Assembly: GCA_021442155.1 (NCBI GenBank)
Contig: CM038222.1
Coordinates: 19,602,923 to 19,666,922 of the forward strand
From: Cymbidium sinense
Taxonomy: Eukaryota; Streptophyta; Magnoliopsida; Asparagales; Orchidaceae
Reading direction: 5' to 3'
DNA length: 64,000 bases
This document shows, piece after piece, positions 33,766-44,760 of this stretch. Made by a program: the position numbers and the translations under genes. Within the stretch, counting starts at the first letter, position 1. Each line of letters starts with the position of its first letter. A model generated the notes under the pieces. The model searched no databases. It was not told the DNA's origin and saw only the letters and a list, made by a program, of their open reading frames with translations.

Positions 33766-34240
33766 TTTTTTAATAGAGAACAAATTCATATTCAACATTT
33801 CTTCATTTTGATTTCATCATCCAAGTAACACACCAATTTTCTAAGACAAGTGACAACATAGATAAGAAATGAGCACGCATAGAGCAAATAAAAAACCATA
33901 GATAACTAGAACCGTGTCTTCTCTAAAGACATTCCATAAGCATTAGCTTCGATTGACCTTTCTTGTTCTCTAGTTCCCATCATAACCACCTCTCGAGTAT
34001 GATCCACCATCATATCCCCAATATCTCCCTCCACCACCACCATAGTTGCAACCATTATCACTCCTCCCGCTGGCATAACCACCACTGCTCCAACCACCAC
34101 CTCCATATCCACCAACACCTCTAGATCCCCAACCACCACTACAATAATCATCGCCACCTCCTTTGCCTCCATCGCCATATCTAAAATGAGCTTGGTTGAC
34201 GTTGATGTTCCTACCGTCAAGGTTCTGCCCATTCTTTCGG
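33765..34240 (-). pseudogene. Glycine-rich RNA-binding protein retro-fragment 2 (block 2)
   Basis: This is the best-preserved GRP fragment. The minus strand reads N-G-Q-N-L-D-G-R-N-I-N-V-N-Q-A-H-F-R after one frame correction near its start. This is the end of the RRM (NLDGRNI.VN.A is a plant GR-RBP hallmark), followed by a GGGGG/GGYG-rich tail. The 3' UTR ends at an A-run (T-run 33765-33771 on plus). The 5' break is at the same codon as in the other fragments (the CCCATTCTTTCGG edge near 34229), so all derive from one retro-insertion. The long open frame 34232-33906 is an alternative frame of this fragment. Confidence 0.83.
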
Positions 34241-34446
34241 TTTAGATTTAGGTTTAGGTTTAGGTTTATTAAGATTGAGGGTTTAGGTATATTTTTTAAT
34301 TTATTTAGTTACTTTAGGTTTAGGTTTTGGGTTTTAGGTTTAGGGTTTAGGGTTTATGATTTAGGGTTTTAGGGTTTCTATCTTTAGGATTTAAGGTTTA
34401 GGGTTTTTTTTAGGGTTTAGGGTTGTAGGTTTAGGGTTTATGGTTT

Positions 34447-37220
34447 TTTTAAATTAAGTAAACAAGTAGGTTTTGGTTTATTTAGTTTATTTGTTTATTT
34501 CTTCTTTATTTTAGTTTATTTTATTTTTTATTTTTATTTAGGTTTATTTTTTATTATTTAGTTTAATTTATTTATTTTAGTTAGGTTTTTTATTTTAGTT
34601 TATTTTTTAGGTTTAGGTTTAGGTTTAGGTTTATTTTTAATTGAGTTTTATTTTTATTTTATTTTTCAGGTTTAACTTTTATTTTTTATTTTTAGGTTTA
34701 GGTTTATGTTTTTATTTTTTATTTAGGTTTAGGTTTTAGATTTTTATTTTAGGTTTATTTTTAGGTTTTATTTTTTAGTTTAGGTTTAGGGTTTTTTTTT
34801 ATTTTATTTTATTTAGTTTAGGTTTAGGTTTATTTTATTTTGTTTATTTTATTTTTATTTTAGGTTTACATTTTTCTTTTTATTTTAGGCTTTAGGTTTT
34901 ATAACTTATTTATTTTAAAGTTTTATTTTAAGGTTTATTTTTTTTAGTTTAGGTTTTATTAGTTTTATTTATTTTATTTTAGGTTTATTTTATTTTATTT
35001 TATGTTTAGTTTTATTTAGGTTTGTAAGTTTAGTTAACTTTTTTTTAGGTTTAGTTTTATTTATTTTATATTTTATTTTTAGTTTAGGTTTTAGGTTTTT
35101 TTAGGTTTTTTATTTTAGTTTAGGTTTATTTATTTATTTTATTTTAGGTTAATTTAGTTTAGGTTTAGGTTTTTTAGGTTTTAGGGTTTAGGGTTTAGAG
35201 TTTTAGGTTTAGTTAGGGTTTAGGTTAGTTTAGGGTTTAGTGTTTAGCTGTTAACTTATGTTTTTTAGTTAGTTTAGGTTTTGGGTTTAGTTTAGCTTTA
35301 GGGTTTAGGGTTTTATTTAGGGTTTAGGGTTTTGTTTAGGTTTGGGTTTTAGTTTTATTTTTTTAGGGTTTAGGTTTTGGGTTTTAGGTTTTAGGTTTAA
35401 GTTTAGGTTTAGGTTAGTTTTTAGGTTTTAGTTTTAGTGTTTATTTAGGTTTAGGTTTATTTTAGGGTTATTTTGTTTTAAATTAAAAGTAGGTTTAGGT
35501 TTATTTAGTTTATTTTTATTTATTTAGTTTATTTATAATTTTATTTTATTTAGGTTTATTTTTTATTTTATTAGTTTAGTTTATTTATTTTAGGTTAATT
35601 TGTTTTAGTTTAGGTTTTATTTTAGTTTATTTTTAGGTTTAGGTTTAGGTTTATGTTTATTTTTTAGTTTAGTTTATATTTATTTTATTTTTTAGGTTTG
35701 GTTTTCTTTTATTTTAAAGTTTAGGTTTAGCTTTTATTTTATTTTCTAGGTTTAGGTTTTAGGTTTCTATTTTATTTATTTTAGGTTTCTTACATAGGTT
35801 TAGGTTTATTTTTGTATATTTTATTATATATTTAGTTTAGGGTTTAGGTTTAGTGTATTTGAGGTTTAGGTTTAGTTATATTTATTTAGCTTTTATTTTA
35901 GTTTAGGTTTAGGTTTATTTTATTTTATTTTAGTTTAGTTTTATTTTATTTAGGTTTTATTTTTTTTTAGTTTATTTTTATTTTATTTTATTTTAGTTTA
36001 GATTTTATTTTATTTTATTTTCTTTTTTAGGTTTAGGTTTAGTTTAGGTTTAGTTTATTTATTTTATTATTTTATTTTATTTAGGTTTAGGTTTTTTTAT
36101 TTATTTATTTTATTTTAGGTTTATTTAGTTTAGGTTTTAGGTTTTTTAGGTTTTAGGAGGTTTAGGGTTTAGGGTTTAGTGTTTAGGGTTAGTTTAGAGT
36201 TTAGGGTTAAGGGTCTAGGTTTTTTTTTAATCTTTTAATTAAATTTTTTTTAAATTAATTAAACTGGTAGGTTTAGGTTTATTTAGTTTATTTTTTTTTT
36301 TTTTTATTTTATTTTCTATTTTAATTTAAGTTTAATTTTATTTTTATTTAGTTTAGTTTACTTATTTTAAGTTTATTTATTTTAGTTTACATTTATTTTA
36401 GTTTATTTTTTAGGTTTAGTTTAAGGTTAAGATTTATTTTTTTTAGTTTAGTTTTATTTTTATTTTATTTTTTAGGTTTAGGTTTTATTTTTTATTTTTA
36501 GGTTTAAGTTTAGGCTTTAATTTTATTTCTTTAGGTTTAGGCTTTTGGTTTTAATTTTAGGTTTATTTTAAGGTTTTATTTTTTTACTTTAGGTTTAGGC
36601 TTATTTTTAGTTTATTTTATTTCATTTAGTTTAGGTTTATGTTTAAGTTTATTTTATTTTAAGTTTAGGTTTAGGTTTTATTCATTTTAGTTTAGTTTAT
36701 TTTAGTTTATGTTTAGGTTTATTTTTTTTTTATTTTTGGATTAGATTTTTTTTAGTTTAGGGTTTAGGTTTTATTTTTTATTTATTTTAGGTTTATTTTT
36801 TAGGTTTAGTTTTATTTAGTTTTATTTTATTTAATTTTAGGTTTATTTTATTTTATTTTAGGTTTAGTTTTTATTTTATTTAGGTTTTTATTTTTTTAGT
36901 TTAGTTGGGTTTTTATTTATTTTATTTTAGTTTTTATTTATTTTATTTTTAGGTTTAGGTTTAGATTTATGTTTTTATTTAGGTTTTTATTTTATTTTAT
37001 TATTTTATTTTATTTAGGTTTAGGTTTTATTTATTTATTTTATTTTAAGGTTTTATTTAATTTAGGTTTAGTTTTGATTTTAGGGTTTTAGTTTGGTTTG
37101 GGTTTAGGGTTTAGGGTTGTAGGTTTATGATTTAGGGTTTAGGGTTTAGGGTTTAGTTTAGGGTTTAGGGTTTAGGGGTTTAGGTTTAGGGTTTAGGTTA
37201 GTCTTAGTTTGGTTTAGGGT
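34447..37220. repeat. Three satellite monomers anchored by a non-telomeric motif, block 2
   Basis: Each monomer starts with an AAATTAAGTAAAC-type word followed by GGTAGGTTTAGGTTTATTTAG. Anchors lie near 34447, 35480 and 36246, giving lengths of about 1030, 770 and 970 bp. Within a monomer, T-rich TTTATTTTA sequence leads to a TTTAGGG-rich patch just before the next anchor. Block 3 shows the same order with about 1050, 810 and 830 bp. Confidence 0.75.
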
Positions 37221-38045
37221 TAGGGGGCTTTTTTATTATTTATTTTTTTATTTCTATTTTTTCAGGTTTAGGTTTAGGTTTAGGTTCTTATTTTATTTTA
37301 TTTTTTATTTTATTTTAGTTTAGGTTTTCTTATTTATTTTATTTTTATGTTTTAGTTAGTTTAGGTTTAGGTTTTTAGCTTTTTAAGGTTTAGGGTTTAG
37401 GGTTTAGGGTTTAAGGTTTAGGGTTTTGTAGGTTTATGATTTAGAGTTTAGGGTTTAGGGTTTAGGTTTATTTTTTTTTTAAATTTTTTCAGTTTAGGTT
37501 TAGGTTTAGGTTTTAATTTAGGTTTTAATTTATAATTTTATTTTATTTTAGTTTATGTTTTCTTAGTTATTTTATTTTAGGTTTTATTTAGTTTAGTTTA
37601 GGGTTTAGGTTTGGGTTTAGGTTTGGTTTAAGGTTTAGGGTTTTGGTTTAGTGTTTAGTTTAGGGTTTAGGGTTTTGGGTTTTTTTGGGTTTGGGTTTAG
37701 GTTTAGGGTTTAGGGTTTATTTTTTATTTTTATTTAGCTTAGTTTATTTATTTTAGGCTTATTTATTTTAGTTTAGGTTTTTATTTGTTTATTTTTAGGT
37801 TTAAGCTTAGGTTTATGTTATATTTTAGTTTTATTTTAATTTTATTTTTTAGGTTTAAGTTTTATTTTTTTTATTTTTAGGATTAGGTTTAGGTTTTATT
37901 TTATTTTTTTTAGGTTTAGGTTTTAGGTTTTGGTTTTTTTAGTTTTTTTTTTACCTTAAGTTTAGTTTTATTTTTAGTTTATTTTATTATATTTAGTTTA
38001 GGGTTTAGGTTTAGTTTGTTTTAGGTTTAGGTTTAGTTTATTTTA

Positions 38046-38233
38046 GTAGGAGAGTCTCCTTAATCCCTAAGGCATAGCTAATCTTATGGTTAACCCTTCT
38101 AACTGTTTAGGCTTAGGTTAAGTGTTCACTTAATTACTAGAAGTGTCTTATAACTAAGGAAGTCTTAGTGTCTAGATGACTCATAGGTCTAAGAAGAATA
38201 GGTTGACAACTCACTCCGAAAATGAGGTTAACA
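38046..38233 (-). repeat. 3' LTR remnant of Tat copy B
   Basis: The minus strand begins TGTTAACCTCA at 38233 and matches the outermost 190 bp of both 5' LTRs (31935-32070 and 58510-58703), sharing AGTCTCCTTAATCCCTAAGG at about 38051. It stops at 38046, where TTTAGG satellite takes over. It is the main evidence for the position of the LTR start. Confidence 0.82.
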
Positions 38234-38245
38234 AAAGGACCCCCA
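38234..38245 (-). promoter_or_regulatory. Candidate polypurine tract, Tat copy B
   Basis: The minus strand reads GGGGGTCCTTT directly before the LTR start TGTTAACC. It is interrupted by pyrimidines, so it is either a decayed tract or an atypical one. The location is correct for plus-strand priming. Confidence 0.5.
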
Positions 38246-41200
38246 ATAGGTGTGAGTTAACTGACAAGGCACACCACATGTATTGGAGTTGACTGAGATG
38301 ATCAACAACGTCCAAAGGATTGCAAGTACTAACGAAAATGATTTATACTGTGAAGGTAGATAGATATCAATCTTAGTACAATGCAACTCAACTTATGCCA
38401 AGGGGAGAGCAAAAGATTTGGTTGGAATTTCATGTTAAGGACATGAAAAAGATCTAAAGATCACACATGCATTGGGCATGACATGTGAGAGGTTTATTTT
38501 GAGGGCATAAAAGGAGAAATCCAGATTGAGTATATGAACCTTCCACTAAGGAAGCAGGTTCAAGCTATCCGCTGGCGATATGGATTTGAGTTTGATTGTG
38601 AATATGATTAGTTTTGGTGTGTATCTAGAGGGGATAAGAATCTATAACCCACTAGGGATCAAGGTCAAATTAATTTTAATTTATTTTATTTTAATTGATG
38701 TGGAGGCATATCTTCTAGGGATATGGATTTAAATCCGGTAGGGATTGGGAATGTGAACCTTCCACTAGGAAGTAGGTTTGGGCTATTCTGGGGATAAGAG
38801 TTTGATTGGATTTCTTATGGCTCGGGAATGATTTTGAATTGAGGGTACATCCACTGGAGACATAAGCTTGGTTAAAATTGATAGATTTAGATTTTGTTTT
38901 AGGCTCCACTAGGGAGACTAATTTAATTCGCACCTTGCTGGGGAAAAGTTTGGTTTGTTTGATATGTTTAATTTGACTCCACTAGGAAGGTTGGTTTTGA
39001 ATTTGGTTTGTTATGGACCCTGTTGGTGTGCGATGGACCCACTAAGAAGGAGCCATGGAGGCCTTGGCCTATCTTAGATTTACAAATCAAAGGGTAGTCC
39101 ACACCATAGGGTAGCTATCGACCTATGGGTTGCCTTTGATTATGCAATGGTACATGAAGAAAGTGTAGTAGACTTACATCTTCAAAAGTAGGGATCTATC
39201 ATTGGGGTGATCTGTCGATGGCACAATAATTCAAACCCGACCTAAGGAGACTACTAAGTGAGTGTCGTTGGGGTTCTTACCTCAACTCAAGAGTAGTCCT
39301 GATGATTAATTTAATTTATATTGATTTGATTTGATTTGATTTAAATTAATTTAATTTGGTGTTTTATGTTGTGGATCTTATTGGTGTGCGATGGACCCAC
39401 TGAGAAGGGGCTATGTCGACCTTGGCCTAACTCAAATTTACAAGTCCAAAAGGGTAGTCTACCAGCAACAGGGTAGGACTATCCGACCTAAGGCTTGATT
39501 GTGCAATGGCGTGCTAAGAAGAAAGCGTAGTAGACTTACATCTTCCAAAGTGGGAACAACTGGGTGACCTATTGATGGCACAAATCAAACCGACTAAGGC
39601 AACTACTAAGTGAATGTTGTGAAGACTTATGTCGACTCAGAGTAGTGGGATTAATTTCATTTGATGGATCCCATCGGTATGCAATAGACCACATGAGAAG
39701 GGGGCCTGTGGCCTATCTTAGATTTACCTATCAAAGGGTAGTCTATTAGAAGGGTAAGAGTATATGACCTAAGCGGTGCCTTTTGGTGTGAAATGGTTGT
39801 ACCATGAATAAAGAATAGCAAACTTACATCTTCGTAAGTAGGGACCAACCGCTGGGGCGACCCATTGATATATAATAGATCAAACCTGACCTAGGGCTGC
39901 CGTGTGTGCAGGTCATCTTTGGAAAGAATGCATAATGACTTACATCTTCCAAAGTGACAACATGCAGGTTAACTATTGGTGGAAAAATAGATTGAACGAC
40001 ATTCTTGAGAGAGTGTCACAGGGACTTATCTCAACTCAAGTAGTAGCGATTCTATAGGGAGTTTTGTTAACACTGCCCTAAAGATAGGATGCCTTTTTCA
40101 GAAAGGTGCCACTAGGGGTGTTAATTCCTAATCCACAAGTGAAAATATATTTTATTTGTTTGTTATCGTGGACCCTGTTGGTGTGCGAGGGACCACACTG
40201 AGATGGGGCTATGTCAGCCTTAACATATCTCATATTTATTGGACCAAGGGAGAATCTGTGCATCCACTAAACAGAATCTCTAACCATAGGGGTGATTATT
40301 AGGAAAGAGGGACTGTCAATCCAAAAGTAACCCTGGTAGTGTCTAAATGGGGGTGCAAAGGATGTGAGCCAAGTAGATTGCCAGTAGGGGAAGTGCCACT
40401 AGTGGTGTTATCCTAATCCTTGAAGAAAATAATGCTGCAGGTATTCAGTGGCTAACTCAAAGAGAAAGTGTAGTAGTCTTACATCTGCCAAGAGTGGTGT
40501 ATCCAATGGGTGGGTCATTGTCGAGCATACACCAACCAAGGTGTCCATCGATGTGCAAGAATCTCTAGAAAGAAGGCGAGTAGACTTACATCTCCCTAAG
40601 AAGAATTGATTCGAGATAGTTTGTCGTTGGCTCTGTGCTATATGACCTAGGGTTGCACGTGTTATTGCATTGTACTTAGGAAGAAAGCGTAGTAGACTTA
40701 CATCTTCTAAAGTAGGGACCAACCATTCGGGTGACCCGTTGATGGCGTAAAAGATCAAACTCGACCTAAGGGCGACTACTAAGTAGGGAGTCACAAAGAA
40801 GGACTAGACCCAGACTTGAAGTGGTCAGAAGGAAAGGAGCTGTCAGGGGACTTACCCTAATCCTCTACTTGACCAAGTCAGTTCACGATGGCTAGTTTAT
40901 GAAGGTGTAGCAGATATACATCCTCTTAAATGAATCCAACGTGAGGGTAGCTTACCAACCATGCAGTAAGATCTACCATGCTAATAAGGCATTTGTTGGT
41001 GTACAATAGTCAAATCATAAAATAAAGCATAGCATACCTACATCTTCCTTTACAAGGGACCATTGGGCAACGCACTAACAGGGTAACACGTCAGCTTGAC
41101 TTAAAGCAGCTAATTATTGAGTACCGTAGAGGCATTATCCCACATCAAAATTTCCCGAGACAAAGGATGTGTATGTGTGTTTATGTTATTAAAGAATGAA

Positions 41201-41550
41201 TAGGATGCCACTTGGGTTCTCTTACACCTATCCTAAAACACATCAAAGAATGGATGAAATGGTGCTAGAGAGGCAATGTGACTCCACCAAGAAAGGATGT
41301 CGCTTGGGTTCTCTTACAACTAATTTAAATTTAGTCAAAATAGATGCCTCTTGGGTTCTCTTACACTTATCCAATACCACTAGATAATTGTGTAGTTTGT
41401 GTGTTTGTGTTGATGAAGGATAGGATGCCTTGGGTTCTCTTACACCTATCCTAAAATGATTTGCAGATGAAAATGCTTTCAATTTGAAGAGATTGAATTT
41501 GAAATGGAATTTTCATTGATGATAATTATTTTCAAACATACTTTTATGGG
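38246..41550 (-). repeat. 3' UTR of Tat copy B with degenerate tandem repeats
   Basis: This lies between integrase and the LTR remnant and has no counterpart in copy A. Units beginning with a GGACCC(T)GTTGGTGTGCGA-like word (plus sense) start near 39011, 39371, 39661 and 40167. A shorter motif, GTAGTAGACTTACATCTTCC, recurs about nine times between 39165 and 41030. At 38540-38990 the variants of CTTCCACTAGGAAGTAGG form short inverted repeats. No open frame longer than about 130 codons occurs, and none resembles a known protein. I infer a non-coding region built by tandem duplication. Confidence 0.72.
41205..41460. repeat. Four short repeats with a TTGGGTTCTCTTACA core
   Basis: Copies start near 41211, 41294, 41340 and 41421. 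Each has the form AGGATGCC...TTGGGTTCTCTTACACCTATCC; the AGGATAGG...CCTATCCT ends can pair in the last copy. They lie just downstream of integrase on the element's sense strand, at the start of the 3' UTR. Confidence 0.75.
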
Positions 41551-41554
41551 TAAT

Positions 41555-42600
41555 ATTTCTCTAAGTAGAGCATTGTCGAAGCATCGGGTCTCCTTTATGG
41601 TTGATGAGTAGATAAGATCCTCCTTGGTAGGCCTTCTCTATGTAAAAAGGGCCTTCCCTAGTAGGTTCAAACATGCCTCCCATCTTGCAACGGGCAATAA
41701 TTGGTCTCCTTAGAACTAAAACAAGCTCTCCTACTTGAAAATCTCTAAGGTGGATCAACTTGTTGTAAGCTTTAATTATTTTGGCTTTGTACAAATCGAG
41801 GTTTTGGCATGCTCGTAAGCGTCTCTCCTCCAAACCTTCGAGCTCTTCTAACCACAACTTGGCATTCTATTTTGTCATGGTCTTTACCCTATCCTTAGTG
41901 ATGGGAGTTGGGCTTCTAATGGTAGAATGGCTTTGGACCCATACACTAAGGAGAAAGAAGTTGATTGAGTTGGAGTTCTATAGGTGGTGCGATAAGCCCA
42001 TAAAGCTTCAACTAACTACTCATGCCATTATCACTTGTTATCATCGAGTGTCTTCTTGAGTATCTGAATGAGAGTTTTGTTAAAAGCTTCTACTAGACCA
42101 TTTGCTCATGGGAAATAAATGGTAGAGTATCTTGAATCTTTGTTGTATCTCCAAGAGAATTTGTTGATCTTGGTGCTATTGAATGTAGTACCATTATCGG
42201 ATATAATTCATTGAGGCACCTCAACACTATATACGATATGGTTCTAATTGGAGCACATCTTTGGGCTTTGACCTCCAGAGGAATCACCTTTGTCCACTTG
42301 GAAAAGTAATCAGTAGTAGTAAGGATGAATCAATGACTTTTGGAAGAAGGAGGATCGATCAAACCCATAATGTTAGTACCCCAACACTCGAATGGCTAAG
42401 AGGCTAATATTGGATGTAGAATGTTGGGTGGTTAGTGTAGGACCACTCCATGGTCCTAACATTGGTGACAACAATTGGCTACATCTATGCAGTCGATAAT
42501 CATCGTAGGCCATTAGTATCCCAGTCTCTTGATCTTAGTCTTCATCTTCAGACTGGATTGGTGAACTTCGTATAGTCCTGAGTGTACCTTGGTCATGATT
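41555..42600 (-). pseudogene. Tat B integrase
   Basis: From high to low on minus: a zinc-finger region (42600-42440, decayed), then the core, with a PFE-W-G-T-N motif near 42390 followed by DPPSSKSHRFIL and TDYFSKW (about 42350-42290), and NGLVEAFNK near 42105 holding the catalytic Glu. The C-terminal domain (41857-41561) has LYKAKIIKAYNK, FQVGELVLVLRRPI and EGPFYIEKAY. The C-terminal pattern matches Tat integrases and has no chromodomain. Stops and frameshifts occur at about 42290, 42190 and 42090. Integrase would insert the cDNA into chromosomes. Copy A lacks this domain entirely. Confidence 0.86.
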
Positions 42601-43074
42601 ATATGGGCTTCGTGCTTGTTTAAACAATGTAATCACTAATGATCAAAGGACCACCGATATAAGGCTCCATTGATGAGAGGATAGAAAAGAGCTCTCTGCT
42701 TCATCTAATGGGCTTGTGACTTCTCTTGAGGTAGTTTTCCTTTAGTTAGATAGTCCATGAATTGTTGCCTCCAATCTAGCTCCTCATCCTTTTTGGCAAT
42801 GGAAACCTCCCCTTCAAGAGAGAATATCTTGATGAATTTAGAATCAATAAAGATAGGACTTGCCTATTTTGAATTTTTATTGATATAGACTCATCATCGG
42901 ACATGCCAACAAGCTTTGCTAGTGCAACCACTACTAGATTCTCTCCTCGAGGGATCTATATATGGTAAACCTATGGGATTTGGACTAACTCCATGGTGTA
43001 CTTGTGATAATGATGGAGCTTAGGCTTAAGAACCTGGACCGATTTGGTTGATGACTTGAGAATCCCCAAAGATG
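42601..43074 (-). pseudogene. Tat B aRNH-integrase spacer
   Basis: Collinear with 16320-16715 of copy A but with several short deletions (for example around 42910-42930 and 43030). No domain is recognised. Confidence 0.6.
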
Positions 43075-43295
43075 TCAATGTTGGATGCATAGCATGATTA
43101 CTAACTCAGACCCAATCAAAGCCTCATACTTGGCTTCATTGTTGGTGCAAAGATTGGATAAATGGTATGAGAATCTCATCACATCACAGTTTGGAGTTAG
43201 AAGGACTATTCCTACCCCTGACTTTCCTAGAAGAGTAGATTGTGATTCTTCTCCTTTTGAGGGCACCATCAAAAAATTTCCATCGGATTTCTAGT
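43075..43295 (-). pseudogene. Tat B archaeal-type RNase H (aRNH)
   Basis: The minus strand reads SGVGIVLLTP, RFSYHLSNLCTNNEAKYEAL and ELVIMLCIQH, aligning with the intact aRNH of copy A. The second Glu of the NNEAEYEAL motif is Lys here, and the FGDS strand is reached only through a frameshift near 43080. The N-terminal FDG strand is shifted at about 43290. Inactive. Confidence 0.83.
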
Positions 43296-43465
43296 GTCCC
43301 CAAGTTCATGATTTGTTCATGGGAGATCATCATTAAGTGAAGAGTCGAGGATGTGGGTGTCTTCTTAAATCCTCCCTTCACTTGCGAGGGGTACAAAAGT
43401 AATGTCAAACTACGAGTGAATCATGGACCATCATGCCAACCATCTGGGTAGCGTCATCCGTGTCA

Positions 43466-44760
43466 TGATATACTATAGTAGATTGACTTTGAAGATTCCT
43501 TTTTAAGAAAGCATATAATGACGTAGCTTTTGGGATGTAAAGATTAAAGCTAGGCAATATTTCTCAATGGGTGGATAATTGGCTCCAGTAGGGATTAGAT
43601 GATGGCTGAGATAATAGAGAGCATTCTCTTTCCCATCATCATTGGCTTGGGCCAACAAAGTGCCAAAGGAGTCATCTAATATAGCAGTGTAGAGGATGAC
43701 TAGCTTACCAGGGTTAGAGTCTGCTAGAACTGGCAGCATCTTCAGGTAGTGCTTGATGTCTTCAAAGGCATGCTGGCACTTATCATCCCAGTTAAACTTA
43801 GTGTCCTTTTGATAAGTGTTGAAAATGGATGGCACCTTCTTGATAGGTTGGATATGAAGCATCTTATATAAGCCAATCACACTTGAAATGATCTAAGTTG
43901 AGTTAGACTTTTAGGTGGTGGAGTTTCTAGCATCCCTTTGATCTTCTCAAATCGATCTCGATTCCCCGGAGTCAGACAACAAACCCAAGGAACTTCTTTG
44001 AAGCTACTCCGAATGCACACTTCAGGGGGTTCATTTTGAGGTTAAATTATCTTAACCGTTCAAAAACTACTCTCAAATCAAAAAGGTGGACTTATTTTTC
44101 TTTACTTTTGACTACAAGATCATTTTCATAACACACGACTTAATGATGAATGAGTTCATTGAAGATTCGAGTCATAGGTGGTGTAGCCTGGCTTTTTTAA
44201 GGCTGAAAGTCATGACCTTATAATAATAAATTTTGATCGGGGTTCAAAAGTAGTATTTTCTCATCTTCATAGGCCATCTTAATTTTGTTGTAGCTAAATG
44301 AGCCATCCATGAAAGAGAAGATTGCATGAGATGAGGTAATGTCCACCATCAGCTCTGGGATTGGTAGTGAAAATTCATTATTTAGACATGCCTTATTTAA
44401 GTCCCTAAAGTCAATGCAAATGTGAGTTTGGCCCTTCATCTTCTTAACTGGGACAACACTGGCCAAACAGGTAGGGTATTTTTCTTTTATGATGACACTA
44501 GAATCGATCGATTTCTTGACTTCAAAAATGACCTATTGTTCGATGTCTAATCGCATGCATCTAGGAGCTTGCTTGATAAGGTTAGTGCTAGGCTTGATCG
44601 CTAGTTTGTGGACTGCTACATCAAGAGATAAATTGGTCATCTCTTCATAACTCCATGTGAAGCAGTCCTTAAACTCATTCAATAGCATAACCAAGTCATT
44701 GGTTTTAGTTTGGTTCAATAAGGAACTGATATATGTTGGGCATAGATCTCCTTGAGTCCC
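43466..44760 (-). pseudogene. Tat B reverse transcriptase and RNase H
   Basis: Pieces on minus: EFKDCFTWSYEEM (44680), IKQAPRCMR (about 44570), KKMKGQTHICIDFRDLNKAC and FSFMDGSFSYN (44450-44280). The active-site box at 44119-44130 reads Y-E-N-D in place of Y-V-D-D. RNase H is longer than in copy A: ILYTAILDDSFGTLLAQA through NALYYLSHHL...YPPIEKYCLAL and KLRHYML (43720-43510), keeping the catalytic Asp and the Glu of PIEK. Frameshifts occur near 44230 and 43880. RT in copies A and B was thus inactivated by different changes in the same motif. Confidence 0.87.

Larger units (their letters stand above)
32071..38045. repeat. Telomere-like satellite, block 2
   Basis: This is TTTAGGG-derived DNA with the same plus-strand orientation as the other blocks. 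Order: short TTTAGGG patch, first GRP fragment (32170-32635), about 1.1 kb TTTAGG/TTTAGGG spacer, second GRP fragment (33772-34240), then three monomers anchored by the TAAAC(T)GGTAGG-like motif near 34453, 35487 and 36254, and a partial fourth from about 37220. It ends inside Tat LTR sequence at about 38046. Stretches such as 35480-37080 have almost no C on plus. Confidence 0.88.

Noticed and set aside
33906..34232. A Met/Val-rich membrane or collagen-like protein
   Set aside because: It is an alternative frame of the GR-RBP fragment; the Gly-rich frame matches a known family.
39657..40794. Minus-strand open frames in the 3' UTR of Tat B as an additional element gene
   Set aside because: They coincide with degenerate tandem repeats, differ between repeat units and show no conserved protein motif.
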